A stretch of 7,779 nt of DNA from Gp6-AA40 sp035263125 (GTDB taxonomy: Bacteria; Acidobacteriota; Vicinamibacteria; Vicinamibacterales; UBA2999): positions 1 through 7,779 of the forward strand of contig DATFRP010000005.1 of the NCBI GenBank assembly GCA_035263125.1, read 5' to 3'. Positions 1-6,632 of this stretch are shown here, in pieces (position 1 is the first letter of the stretch; each line of letters starts with the position of its first letter). Below the pieces are notes generated by a model. That model saw only the letters and a list, made by a program, of their open reading frames with translations, searched no databases and had not been told where the DNA came from. The translations under genes and the position numbers were made by a program.

Positions 1-1240
1 CGATCGCGTCAAGCGTTCGGAGAGCGGCATGATCGTGAACCCGATCACGCTGTCTCCGTCGAACCGCATCTTCGAAGCGCTCGATCTGATGAAGAACTAC
101 CGGATCTCGGGCGTGCCGATCACCGAAGACGGGAGCAAGGAAGGGCACCTCGTCGGGATCCTGACCAATCGCGATCTTCGCTTCGAGACGAACGTGCATC
201 GCCCGATTTCGGAGGTGATGACGAGGGAACCGCTCTTCACCGTGCCGGTGGGCACGACGCTCGACGAAGCCCGCGAGTTCCTGCACAAGCACAAAGTGGA
301 GAAGCTCCTGGTCGTCGACAAGGACTACCGGCTGAAAGGGCTCATCACAGTCAAGGACATTCAGAAGAACATCAAGTATCCCAACGCCTGCAAGGATGCG
401 CTCGGGCGTCTTCGTTGTGGCGCGGCGATCGGCGTGGGAAAGGATTCGATCGATCGGGCGCAGGCGCTCGTGGCCGCTGGCGTCGACGTCCTGGTCGTCG
501 ATACTGCGCACGGCCATTCGCAGCTGGTGATCGACATGATCGCGCGCGTCCGGCGCGAGTTCCCGAACATCGAGCTCGTCGGCGGCAATGTGGCGACGGC
601 GGATGCGACCGAGGCGCTCATCGGCGCCGGCGTCGACGCCGTCAAGGTCGGTATCGGCGCCGGCTCGATCTGCACCACGCGCGTCGTCGCCGGGATCGGC
701 ATGCCGATGATCAGCTCCATCCTCGAATGCGCGGCGGCCGCCGACAAGCGCAACGTCCCGATCATCGCCGACGGCGGGATCCGCTACTCTGGCGACATCG
801 TCAAGGCGCTCGCATGCGGCGCAAGCTGCGTGATGACCGGAAACCTCTTTGCGGGAACCGACGAGAGCCCAGGGGAGCTGATTCTCTTTCAGGGTCGCAG
901 CTACAAGGAATACCGTGGGATGGGATCCATCGGCGCGATGCGACGCGGCAGTCGCGACCGCTACTTCCAGGACGAGTTCGATCTCGAGGGTGGTCGCGCC
1001 ACCGACAAGCTCGTCCCCGAAGGCATCGAAGGCCGCGTGGCGCACAAAGGCAGCGCCCAGGGGGTGGTGTATCAACTCATGGGTGGCCTGCGTGCCGGAA
1101 TGGGTTACTGCGGCAGCGCCACGATTCCGGAACTGCAGCGGAAGGCCAAGCTGATTCGCATCACACCGGCCGGTGTACGCGAGAGTCACGTGCACGACGT
1201 GGCGATTACGAAGGAAGCGCCGAACTACCGGATGGAGTAG
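1..1240 (+). CDS. guaB: IMP dehydrogenase, 5'-truncated by window edge
   Basis: This enzyme oxidises IMP to XMP with NAD+, the committed step of guanine nucleotide synthesis in the cytoplasm. About 412 residues are visible against a usual length near 490, so roughly 80-90 N-terminal residues lie upstream. The ATG at 29 is an internal methionine: the codons before it read DRVKRSESG, the family's normal lead-in to the CBS module. Counting from that Met, two CBS repeats occupy about residues 1-115, and the C-terminal half of the TIM barrel follows. The active-site loop GSICTTR places the catalytic Cys at 215 (codon 671-673). IADGGIR (246-252), RGMGSIGAM (296-304) and the flap Arg-Tyr pair in DRYFQ (R311, Y312) are intact, as is the ending ESHVHDVAITKEAPNY. 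One small difference is Ala where many homologues have Pro just before GSICTTR. The gene converges on tsaE and ends with TAG. No promoter is visible. Identification is certain. Confidence 0.98.
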   Translation, partial: DRVKRSESGMIVNPITLSPSNRIFEALDLMKNYRISGVPITEDGSKEGHLVGILTNRDLRFETNVHRPISEVMTREPLFTVPVGTTLDEAREFLHKHKVEKLLVVDKDYRLKGLITVKDIQKNIKYPNACKDALGRLRCGAAIGVGKDSIDRAQALVAAGVDVLVVDTAHGHSQLVIDMIARVRREFPNIELVGGNVATADATEALIGAGVDAVKVGIGAGSICTTRVVAGIGMPMISSILECAAAADKRNVPIIADGGIRYSGDIVKALACGASCVMTGNLFAGTDESPGELILFQGRSYKEYRGMGSIGAMRRGSRDRYFQDEFDLEGGRATDKLVPEGIEGRVAHKGSAQGVVYQLMGGLRAGMGYCGSATIPELQRKAKLIRITPAGVRESHVHDVAITKEAPNYRME

Positions 1241-1307
1241 GAATCAGGAATCAGGCCTCAGGCCTCAGGGCTGGGCCAGGTCGTAGGAATCAGGTGGCAG
1301 GAATTAG
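1241..1307. repeat. degenerate heptamer repeats between convergent genes
   Basis: The gap between the guaB stop and the tsaE stop is built from 7-base units of the form GNNNCAG. GAATCAG occurs twice in a row (1241-1254), then GCCTCAG twice in a row (1255-1268). After about 18 less regular bases come GAATCAG (1287-1293), GTGGCAG (1294-1300) and GAATTAG (1301-1307). The last unit contains the complement of the tsaE TAA stop. The GC-rich part could form only short, weak hairpins and has no T-tract on either strand, so I do not call it a terminator. It resembles the short-period intergenic repeats seen in some high-GC soil bacteria; that comparison is from memory. Its function is unknown. Confidence 0.8.
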
Positions 1308-1723
1308 CGGACACTGATTCGACGCGTCGTCTCATCGACCAATTCGATGACGATGCCTCGCGCGCCGGGCAATACGTGCGTCAGGCGATCGGGCCATTCG
1401 ATGGCGAGTACGCCGTCAGCCACACCGAGCTCGTCGAGACCGAGATCATCGGTGGCCGCTCGATCGAGTCGATAGAGGTCGACATGGTAGAGCGTCAGTC
1501 GTCCACCCCGGTACTCGTGGACGATCGTGAACGTCGGGCTGCTGACCTCGTCTTCCGCGATGCCGAGTCCCTGGGCCAGCCCTCGCACGAAGGCTGTCTT
1601 CCCCGCTCCAAGCGGTCCCGACAGCAACAGGACATCGCCGGCTGACAGTGACGCCGCCATTCGGCGCGCCACCTCCATCGTTTCTTCTTCTGAATGTGTC
1701 ACGGGTGACGACGAGGTCGTCAC
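1304..1723 (-). CDS. tsaE: tRNA t6A synthesis ATPase TsaE (YjeE family)
   Basis: TsaE is the small P-loop ATPase that works with TsaB and TsaD to make N6-threonylcarbamoyladenosine at position 37 of ANN-decoding tRNAs; it is a cytoplasmic protein. The 139-residue product is slightly shorter than E. coli TsaE. It has the Walker A motif GPLGAGKT (36-43), the conserved SSPTFTIVHEY (61-71), HVDLYRL with D82 (80-86) and AIEWPDRL with E109-W110 (107-114), all family signatures. The start codon is GTG, and its bases overlap the TGA of nnr as GTGA, so translation is probably coupled to nnr; no strong Shine-Dalgarno is seen. It is the last gene of the minus-strand cluster and ends with TAA inside the heptamer array. 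A later in-frame GTG (codon 8) is a possible alternative start but would not remove any conserved motif. Confidence 0.96.
   Translation of the reverse strand: MTTSSSPVTHSEEETMEVARRMAASLSAGDVLLLSGPLGAGKTAFVRGLAQGLGIAEDEVSSPTFTIVHEYRGGRLTLYHVDLYRLDRAATDDLGLDELGVADGVLAIEWPDRLTHVLPGARGIVIELVDETTRRISVR
1720..1723 (-). other. GTGA stop-start overlap, nnr to tsaE
   Basis: On the minus strand the four bases GTGA hold both the GTG start of tsaE and the TGA stop of nnr. This arrangement normally means that ribosomes finishing nnr re-initiate on tsaE. It also supports the GTG as the true tsaE start, because the reading frame has no ATG near it. Confidence 0.8.
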
Positions 1724-3288
1724 GACTCTTCGACCTTGCCTCGGACCAACGTGGTCAGTGCGTCACCCAGACAGTCCAGCAGGTCGGTCGCAATCATGGC
1801 CACCTGCCCTTCACGTGCTTCGGCGAGATCGCCCGCGGCGCCGTGAAGGAACACGGCGAGACGACACGCCGCTTCTGCGTCGAGCAACTGCGCGAGCCAT
1901 GCCGCGATAATCCCGGTCAGCACGTCGCCGGTCCCGCCGGTTGACATGCCGGGATTGCCCGTCGGGTTGATGTAGACACGTCCTTCCGGTGTTGCGATTA
2001 CGGTGCGGTGCCCCTTCAGCACCACATAGACGCGATGGGTGGTCGCGAAGTCGGAAGCGACTTCGATGCGATGGGCCTGCACATCGGTGATGCTGGAGCC
2101 CACCAACCGCGCCATCTCGCCAGGATGCGGCGTGATGATGATGTCGCGATCCTCGCTGCCGGTCAGCCTGCCCGGATCATCCGCGAGCACCGTAATCGCG
2201 TCGGCGTCGAGCACCAGTGGCCCGGTGGCGCGATCGAGCAGCATGCGCACGAATTCCGCTGCGTGAGGCGTCCGGCCGAGACCGGGACCGCACGCGAGCA
2301 CGTCCTGATCGAGAGTGAGGAGCGATTCGATCCCCTCGACCACGACTCCGCCAGCCTCATCCTCGGGCAGCGGGAGCGTCATGAACGCCGGTTCCATCGA
2401 TGCCACGATCGGCAGGCACGATCGTGGCGTCGCGACGGTGACCAGACCGGCGCCTGACCGTAATGCTCCCATCGCCGCGAGATGCGCGGCCCCCGTCTTC
2501 CCCCTCGATCCGGCAACGAGCGTGACGCGGCCGAAATCGCCTTTGTGCGAATCGGCAGGCCGGGGTGCGACGAGCCCCCGCAACTGCTCCGGCGTCAGCA
2601 GATCGACATGACTCCCGTCGAGCCCTTCGATGACCTCGATCGGGATCCCGATATCGGCGATCACTACGTCCCCTGCGTACGCCTCACCAGGAGGCAGCAC
2701 GAGTGGCAGCTTTGGCGCGGCGAGCGTCACGGTGAGCGAGGCATCGATGCAGTCGCCGATGAGATGCGGGGTGTCGGCGGAGAGACCGCTTGGCAGATCA
2801 ACCGCGACGATCGGGATGTCGGATGCATTGACGTCGGCGATGACCGTCTCGAGCATGCCATTGACCGGCGCCTTGAGCCCGGTGCCGAAGATCGCATCGA
2901 CGATGAGCGTGCACTTCGAGATCTCTGAGAAATGCAGCTCCCACTGCTGCTCGTCGTTGATCTCCACGACCGTCAACCCGAGCCGACCCAGGATGTCGAG
3001 GTTCGTTCGCGCGTCGCCGCGCACGTCGGCCAACGCGCCGATGACGAAGACCGCGGCTTCGATGCCACGCTGCAGCAGCGTGCGCGCCACCACGAAGCCG
3101 TCGCCGCCGTTGTTGCCGCGTCCACACAGCACCGCCACTCGCCCATCGAGTCGATCTTCGTACGCGGCCTCGATCGCGGCGACGACCTGGCGCCCCGCGT
3201 TCTCCATGAGCACGAGCGAGGATATGCCGATGTCTTCGATGGTGTAGCGATCGGCTTCGCGCATCTGCGCGGCATTGAGGATTCGCAT
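1720..3288 (-). CDS. nnr: bifunctional NAD(P)H-hydrate epimerase / ADP-dependent dehydratase
   Basis: This is a metabolite-repair enzyme. NAD(P)H is hydrated spontaneously or by side reactions to NAD(P)HX; the N-terminal epimerase domain interconverts R and S forms, and the C-terminal kinase-like domain dehydrates S-NAD(P)HX using ADP. The 522-residue protein has both domains, as in E. coli YjeF. The epimerase (about 1-215) shows CGRGNNGGDGFVVAR (55-69), DAIFGTGL (131-138) and VAVDLPSGLSADT (161-173). The dehydratase (about 230-515) shows HKGDFGRVTLVAGS (248-261), GPGLGRT (334-340), LDADAIT (360-366), TPHPGEM (386-392), VLKGHRTVI (423-431) and the ribokinase-type NPGMSTGGTGDVLTGII (445-461). 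I chose ATG at 3288 because MRILNAAQMREAD is the usual family N-terminus; the frame stays open to 3474, but that 62-residue Arg-rich extension lies within gcvP. The start is one base after the gcvP stop (TAAcATG), without a clear ribosome site, which suggests re-initiation. tsaE follows with a 4-base overlap. Confidence 0.97.
   Translation of the reverse strand: MRILNAAQMREADRYTIEDIGISSLVLMENAGRQVVAAIEAAYEDRLDGRVAVLCGRGNNGGDGFVVARTLLQRGIEAAVFVIGALADVRGDARTNLDILGRLGLTVVEINDEQQWELHFSEISKCTLIVDAIFGTGLKAPVNGMLETVIADVNASDIPIVAVDLPSGLSADTPHLIGDCIDASLTVTLAAPKLPLVLPPGEAYAGDVVIADIGIPIEVIEGLDGSHVDLLTPEQLRGLVAPRPADSHKGDFGRVTLVAGSRGKTGAAHLAAMGALRSGAGLVTVATPRSCLPIVASMEPAFMTLPLPEDEAGGVVVEGIESLLTLDQDVLACGPGLGRTPHAAEFVRMLLDRATGPLVLDADAITVLADDPGRLTGSEDRDIIITPHPGEMARLVGSSITDVQAHRIEVASDFATTHRVYVVLKGHRTVIATPEGRVYINPTGNPGMSTGGTGDVLTGIIAAWLAQLLDAEAACRLAVFLHGAAGDLAEAREGQVAMIATDLLDCLGDALTTLVRGKVEES
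2046..2065. repeat. 8-bp inverted repeat within nnr
   Basis: CGAAGTCG (2046-2053) and CGACTTCG (2058-2065) are exact reverse complements around a 4-base loop. It lies inside the dehydratase domain coding sequence of nnr. It could be a small RNA hairpin, but coding constraint and chance can explain it; no function is claimed. Confidence 0.5.
2402..2428. repeat. 10-bp inverted repeat within nnr
   Basis: GCCACGATCG (2402-2411) and CGATCGTGGC (2419-2428) are exact reverse complements around a 7-base loop, inside the start of the nnr dehydratase domain. A stem this long with a short loop is somewhat unlikely by chance, but it sits in conserved coding sequence (around residues 287-296) and has no T-tract. 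No function is claimed. Confidence 0.5.
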
Positions 3289-3289
3289 G

Positions 3290-6178
3290 TTAGTCGGCTT
3301 CGATCGGCGGACACGAACAGAACAGATTGCGGTCGCCGTACGGATTGTCGATGCGCCCCACCGGCGGCCAGACCTTCCGCTCGCGCACGAACGGCAAAGG
3401 GTACGCCGCTTCTTCACGCGTGTAGGGGTGTGTCCACGTCGACGCGCTGACCGCTGAAGCCGTGTGCGGAGCATGCTTCAGCACGTTGTTCTGCGCATCG
3501 GCTTTCCCCGTCACCACCGCTTCGATCTCGCGGTGGATCTGAATCATCGCGTCGCAGAACCGATCGAGCTCCGCCTTGTCCTCACTCTCGGTTGGCTCGA
3601 CCATCAACGTCCCCGCGACCGGGAACGACACCGTCGGCGCATGGAATCCGAAATCGATGAGACGCTTGGCGACATCCATTTCATCGATGCCCGCGGACTT
3701 GAACGCTCTCAGGTCGAAGATCAACTCGTGGGCCACGCGACCGTTCGCGCGCCCGTAAAGCACCGGGTAGTGCCGCTCGAGTCGGGCCTTGATGTAGTTC
3801 GCGTTCAGGATTGCGTGGCGGGTCGCATCGGCCAGGCCGCTCGCGCCCAGCATGCGGATGTAGGCGTAGGGAATCAACAGGATGCTGGCGCTGCCCCATG
3901 GCGCCGCGGACACGGCGTGAATGCCGCGCTCGCCTCCGGTCGCCGCGAACGGGTGACGCGGGAGAAACGCGGCGAGGTGCTGCGCGACGCCGATCGGCCC
4001 CATCCCGGGACCACCTCCGCCATGTGGAATCGCAAACGTCTTGTGCAGGTTCAGATGACAGACATCAGCGCCAATCGACGCCGGACTCGTCAGCCCGACC
4101 TGCGCGTTCATGTTCGCGCCGTCCATGTAGACCTGGCCGCCATGCGCGTGCACGATCTCGCAGATCTCGCGTACCGCGTCTTCGAACACGCCGTGCGTCG
4201 AGGGATACGTGATCATCAGACAGGCCAGACGGTCCCGGTGCTCGCCTGCCTTCTTCCGCAGGTCGGCGAGATCCACGCTGCCTTCCCGCGCGCTCGCCAC
4301 CACCACGACTCGCATTCCCGCCATCGTCGCGCTCGCGGGGTTGGTGCCGTGGGCCGAGGCGGGAATGAGCACGACATCCCGTCCAGCCTCGCCGCGATCG
4401 AGATGAAACGCGCGGATGACCATCAAGCCCGTGAACTCGCCCTGCGCGCCGGAGTTGGGCTGCAGCGACACTGCGGCAAAACCGGTGATTTCGCAGAGCG
4501 CCGATTCGAGCTCGCCAATGATCTGCGCGTAGCCGCGCGTCTGCTCCGTCGGCACGAAGGGGTGGATCCGGCTGAAGCGCTCCCATGTAACCGGCAGCAT
4601 GGCCGACGCCGCGTTCAGCTTCATCGTGCACGAACCGAGCGGGATCATGGACGTGTCGAGTCCGACGTCCTTGCGTTCGAGCCGGCGGATGTAGCGCATC
4701 AACTCGGTCTCGGAGTGATGCGTGTTGAAGACCGGATGCGTCAGGAACGCGCTCGTCCGCGTCAGCGCGCCTGGCAGGCCCGTCGTTGCAGGAAGGGACC
4801 CGGCCGTCTGACGCAGCGTCTCGCGCATGCCGCGTGACGGGCGGCGCCCGAGCGCCGTGGTGAATACCGCAACGATATCTTCGATGTCATCGAGCGTCAC
4901 CGTCTCGTTGAGGGCGATGCCGATCGTCTGCTCGTCGATGTAGCGGAAATTGATGCTGCGTTCGGTCGCGTGCGCGCGAACCTGCTCGACACCAGACGGT
5001 ATCTCGATCTGCAGCGTGTCGAAGTAGTGCGCGTTCCGCTGCGCGACGCCAAGCTCTGTGAGCTGATGTGCCAGGATCTCTGCGAGCCGATGCACTCGCG
5101 TTGCGATCGCCTTCAGCCCCTTCGGGCCGTGGTACACCGCGTACATCGCCGCCATGTTCGCGAGAAGCGCCTGCGCCGTGCAGATATTCGAGGTCGCCTT
5201 CTCACGTCGAATGTGCTGCTCTCGTGTCGCCAGCGCCATCCGGTACGCCGTGTGTCCATGCGCGTCGACCGAGACGCCGATGATTCGACCCGGAATCTGG
5301 CGGACGAAGGCGTTGCGCGTCGCGAAGAACGCCGCGTGAGGGCCGCCATAGCCGAGAGGCACGCCGAACCGCTGGCTCGAACCGAAGACGACATCGGCTC
5401 CCATCTCACCGGGGGGCGTCAACAGCGCGAGCGCAAGCAGATCGGCCGCGACTGCGACGAGCGCACCGGCGGCATGAGCACGCTCGACGATCGGCCTCAG
5501 ATCCTGGGCCAGGCCTGCTTCGTCCGGATACTGCAGCACCGCGCCAAACACGTCGGGCGCAAATGTCATCCGACTGGCAGGACCAACGTCCAGCGAGAGA
5601 GCGAGCGGTTCGGCTCGCGATCGCAGGACCTCGATCGTCTGCGGCAGGCATCGATCGCTGACGAGACACCGATGACGCGCCGGCTCCCTGCCAGCCACGA
5701 CGCGATGCATGAGCGACATGGCTTCAGCGGCCGCTGTCGCCTCGTCCAGGAGAGATGCGTTCGCCACCTCCATCGCGGTCAAATCCGCGACCATCGTCTG
5801 AAAGTTGAGCAGCGATTCGAGCCGGCCTTGAGCGATCTCCGCTTGGTACGGTGTGTACGGCGTGTACCACCCCGGGTTCTCCATCACCATGCGCACGATC
5901 ACGCTTGGTGTGAACGTGTCGTGATACCCGAGCCCGATGTAGGAGCGGAACACCTGATTCTGGTGCGCGAGCTGTCCGAGGCGCCGCAGATACTGATGCT
6001 CGCTCTCAGGAGGCGGCAGGTTCAGCGGCGTGGTGAGACGAATGGACGAGGGGATCGTTTCATCGATCAGCGCATCGAGCGACGGAGCGCCGACGATGGC
6101 GAGCATGTCGTCGCGTTCGTCGGGCGATGGTCCAATGTGACGGGAAGGGAACCAGTCGGTCGCGTCCAGTGAATGCAT
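3290..6178 (-). CDS. gcvP: glycine dehydrogenase (decarboxylating), P protein
   Basis: The P protein is the PLP enzyme that decarboxylates glycine and transfers the aminomethyl group to the lipoyl arm of GcvH. At 962 residues it is the long single-chain type (E. coli GcvP is 957), not the split GcvPA/GcvPB form. The N-terminus FPSRHIGPS (10-18) is standard. The inactive-type first half contains the conserved YTPYTPYQAEIAQGRLE (105-121). The second half holds MIPLGSCTMKLNA (511-523), SLQPNSGAQGE (571-581), ASAHGTNPASA (607-617), YPSTHGVFE (658-666), YMDGANMNAQVGL (684-696) and the PLP-lysine motif HLNLHKTFAIPHGGGGPGMG, which places the lysine at 713. GCTMKLN and the glycine-rich stretch are intact, and the C-terminus reaches the usual NLFCSCPP. 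The ATG is three bases after the gcvH TAG, with only a weak ribosome site, so coupling to gcvH is likely. nnr begins one base after its TAA. No frameshift or missing key residue is seen. Confidence 0.98.
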   Translation of the reverse strand: MHSLDATDWFPSRHIGPSPDERDDMLAIVGAPSLDALIDETIPSSIRLTTPLNLPPPESEHQYLRRLGQLAHQNQVFRSYIGLGYHDTFTPSVIVRMVMENPGWYTPYTPYQAEIAQGRLESLLNFQTMVADLTAMEVANASLLDEATAAAEAMSLMHRVVAGREPARHRCLVSDRCLPQTIEVLRSRAEPLALSLDVGPASRMTFAPDVFGAVLQYPDEAGLAQDLRPIVERAHAAGALVAVAADLLALALLTPPGEMGADVVFGSSQRFGVPLGYGGPHAAFFATRNAFVRQIPGRIIGVSVDAHGHTAYRMALATREQHIRREKATSNICTAQALLANMAAMYAVYHGPKGLKAIATRVHRLAEILAHQLTELGVAQRNAHYFDTLQIEIPSGVEQVRAHATERSINFRYIDEQTIGIALNETVTLDDIEDIVAVFTTALGRRPSRGMRETLRQTAGSLPATTGLPGALTRTSAFLTHPVFNTHHSETELMRYIRRLERKDVGLDTSMIPLGSCTMKLNAASAMLPVTWERFSRIHPFVPTEQTRGYAQIIGELESALCEITGFAAVSLQPNSGAQGEFTGLMVIRAFHLDRGEAGRDVVLIPASAHGTNPASATMAGMRVVVVASAREGSVDLADLRKKAGEHRDRLACLMITYPSTHGVFEDAVREICEIVHAHGGQVYMDGANMNAQVGLTSPASIGADVCHLNLHKTFAIPHGGGGPGMGPIGVAQHLAAFLPRHPFAATGGERGIHAVSAAPWGSASILLIPYAYIRMLGASGLADATRHAILNANYIKARLERHYPVLYGRANGRVAHELIFDLRAFKSAGIDEMDVAKRLIDFGFHAPTVSFPVAGTLMVEPTESEDKAELDRFCDAMIQIHREIEAVVTGKADAQNNVLKHAPHTASAVSASTWTHPYTREEAAYPLPFVRERKVWPPVGRIDNPYGDRNLFCSCPPIEAD

Positions 6179-6181
6179 GCG

Positions 6182-6559
6182 CTACGTCGTCACCAGCCGT
6201 TCGTAGCCGGCGCTGTCGAGGAGCGACGTGGTCGCACGAGGATCGCTGAGGTGGATCTTCACCATCCAGCTTTCGTACGGGCGGCTGTTGACCGCTTCCG
6301 GATGATCCTTGAGCGACGGATTGACCTCGACGACCTGCCCGCCCATCGGCGCAAACAGCTCCGACACTGCCTTGACGGATTCGATCGACCCGAACGAATC
6401 GCCGGCCGTGAGCTGTCGCCCGACGTCGGGCAGTTCGACATAGACGACGTCGCCGAGCTGCTGCTGCGCAAAGTCGGTGATCCCGATCTCGGCAACGTCG
6501 CCGGCGATGCGGATCCACTCGTGGTCTTTCGTGTACTTCAAGTCAGCTGGATATGACAT
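6182..6559 (-). CDS. gcvH: glycine cleavage system H protein (lipoyl carrier)
   Basis: GcvH carries the aminomethyl group on a lipoylated lysine and shuttles between the P, T and L proteins. The 125-residue product is the usual size. It begins YPADLKYTKDHEWIR and carries GITDFAQQQLGDVVYVELP (26-44), and the lipoylation motif GSIESVKAVSELFAP puts the modified lysine at 63. PYESWMVKI (94-102) near the C-terminus is also conserved. I chose ATG at 6559: it gives the normal N-terminus and has a GGAG five bases upstream. The frame is open to an ATG at 6607, but those 16 extra residues are translated from the palindromic element and are not GcvH-like. gcvT ends 25 bases upstream and gcvP starts 3 bases downstream. 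Lipoate-attachment genes and the L protein are not in the window. Confidence 0.98.
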   Translation of the reverse strand: MSYPADLKYTKDHEWIRIAGDVAEIGITDFAQQQLGDVVYVELPDVGRQLTAGDSFGSIESVKAVSELFAPMGGQVVEVNPSLKDHPEAVNSRPYESWMVKIHLSDPRATTSLLDSAGYERLVTT

Positions 6560-6564
6560 GACAA

Positions 6565-6568
6565 CTCC
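6565..6568 (-). promoter_or_regulatory. gcvH ribosome binding site (GGAG)
   Basis: GGAG lies five bases before the gcvH ATG on the minus strand. It is the clearest Shine-Dalgarno in the cluster and supports the start at 6559. It directly abuts the distal end of the 26-base inverted repeat (6569), so a stable hairpin in the mRNA would lie against the ribosome landing site without covering the GGAG itself. Confidence 0.8.
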
Positions 6569-6632
6569 GTAATGGGGTCGGGAGTCATTTCTCGGCCGTG
6601 CTCTCACGAGAAATGACTCCCGACCCCATTAC
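6569..6632. repeat. perfect 26-bp inverted repeat at gcvT-gcvH junction
   Basis: The left arm is 6569-6594 and the right arm 6607-6632; all 26 positions are complementary, around a 12-base loop (6595-6606). Each arm contains GGGGTCGGGAGTC and begins or ends with GTAAT/ATTAC. The element covers the last 15 codons and TGA stop of gcvT and ends next to the gcvH Shine-Dalgarno. In gcv mRNA it would form a long, stable hairpin, but no U-run follows, so it is not an intrinsic terminator. Its perfect arms, unlike coding-derived palindromes, suggest a recently inserted mobile palindrome (REP/BIME- or MITE-like). Such GGGGTC-containing palindromes are, from memory, dispersed in some bacterial genomes; only a genome-wide copy count can confirm this. 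Confidence 0.9.

Noticed and set aside
29..31. ATG at 29 as the guaB start
   Set aside because: Upstream codons in the same frame encode DRVKRSESG, conserved in IMPDH, so this Met is internal and the gene is cut by the window edge.
1241..1307. CRISPR array
   Set aside because: Units are only seven bases, adjacent and without spacers; no cas genes are present.
415..1317. 300-codon open frame on the plus strand inside guaB
   Set aside because: It is an alternate frame of guaB with an Arg- and Gly-rich low-complexity translation; guaB motifs account for this DNA.
3289..3474. Longer Nnr starting at 3474
   Set aside because: The 62 extra residues are an Arg-rich out-of-frame reading of the gcvP C-terminus; MRILNAAQMREAD from 3288 is the standard start.
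3464..4837. 457-codon plus-strand open frame antisense to gcvP
   Set aside because: It lies wholly opposite a clear gcvP frame, its product is rich in Arg, His and Asp with no recognisable motif, and such shadows are expected in high-GC coding DNA.
4970..6172. 400-codon plus-strand open frame antisense to gcvP
   Set aside because: Same strand and composition pattern as the other gcvP shadow; no domain, no ribosome site, and complete overlap with conserved gcvP sequence.
6560..6607. Longer GcvH starting at 6607
   Set aside because: The added 16 residues come from the inverted repeat and overlap the end of gcvT; the start at 6559 gives the family N-terminus and has a GGAG at good spacing.
6569..6632. 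Rho-independent terminator between gcvT and gcvH
   Set aside because: The stem is long, but no T-run follows it on the minus strand and the downstream genes lack their own promoter; termination here would silence the P and H proteins.
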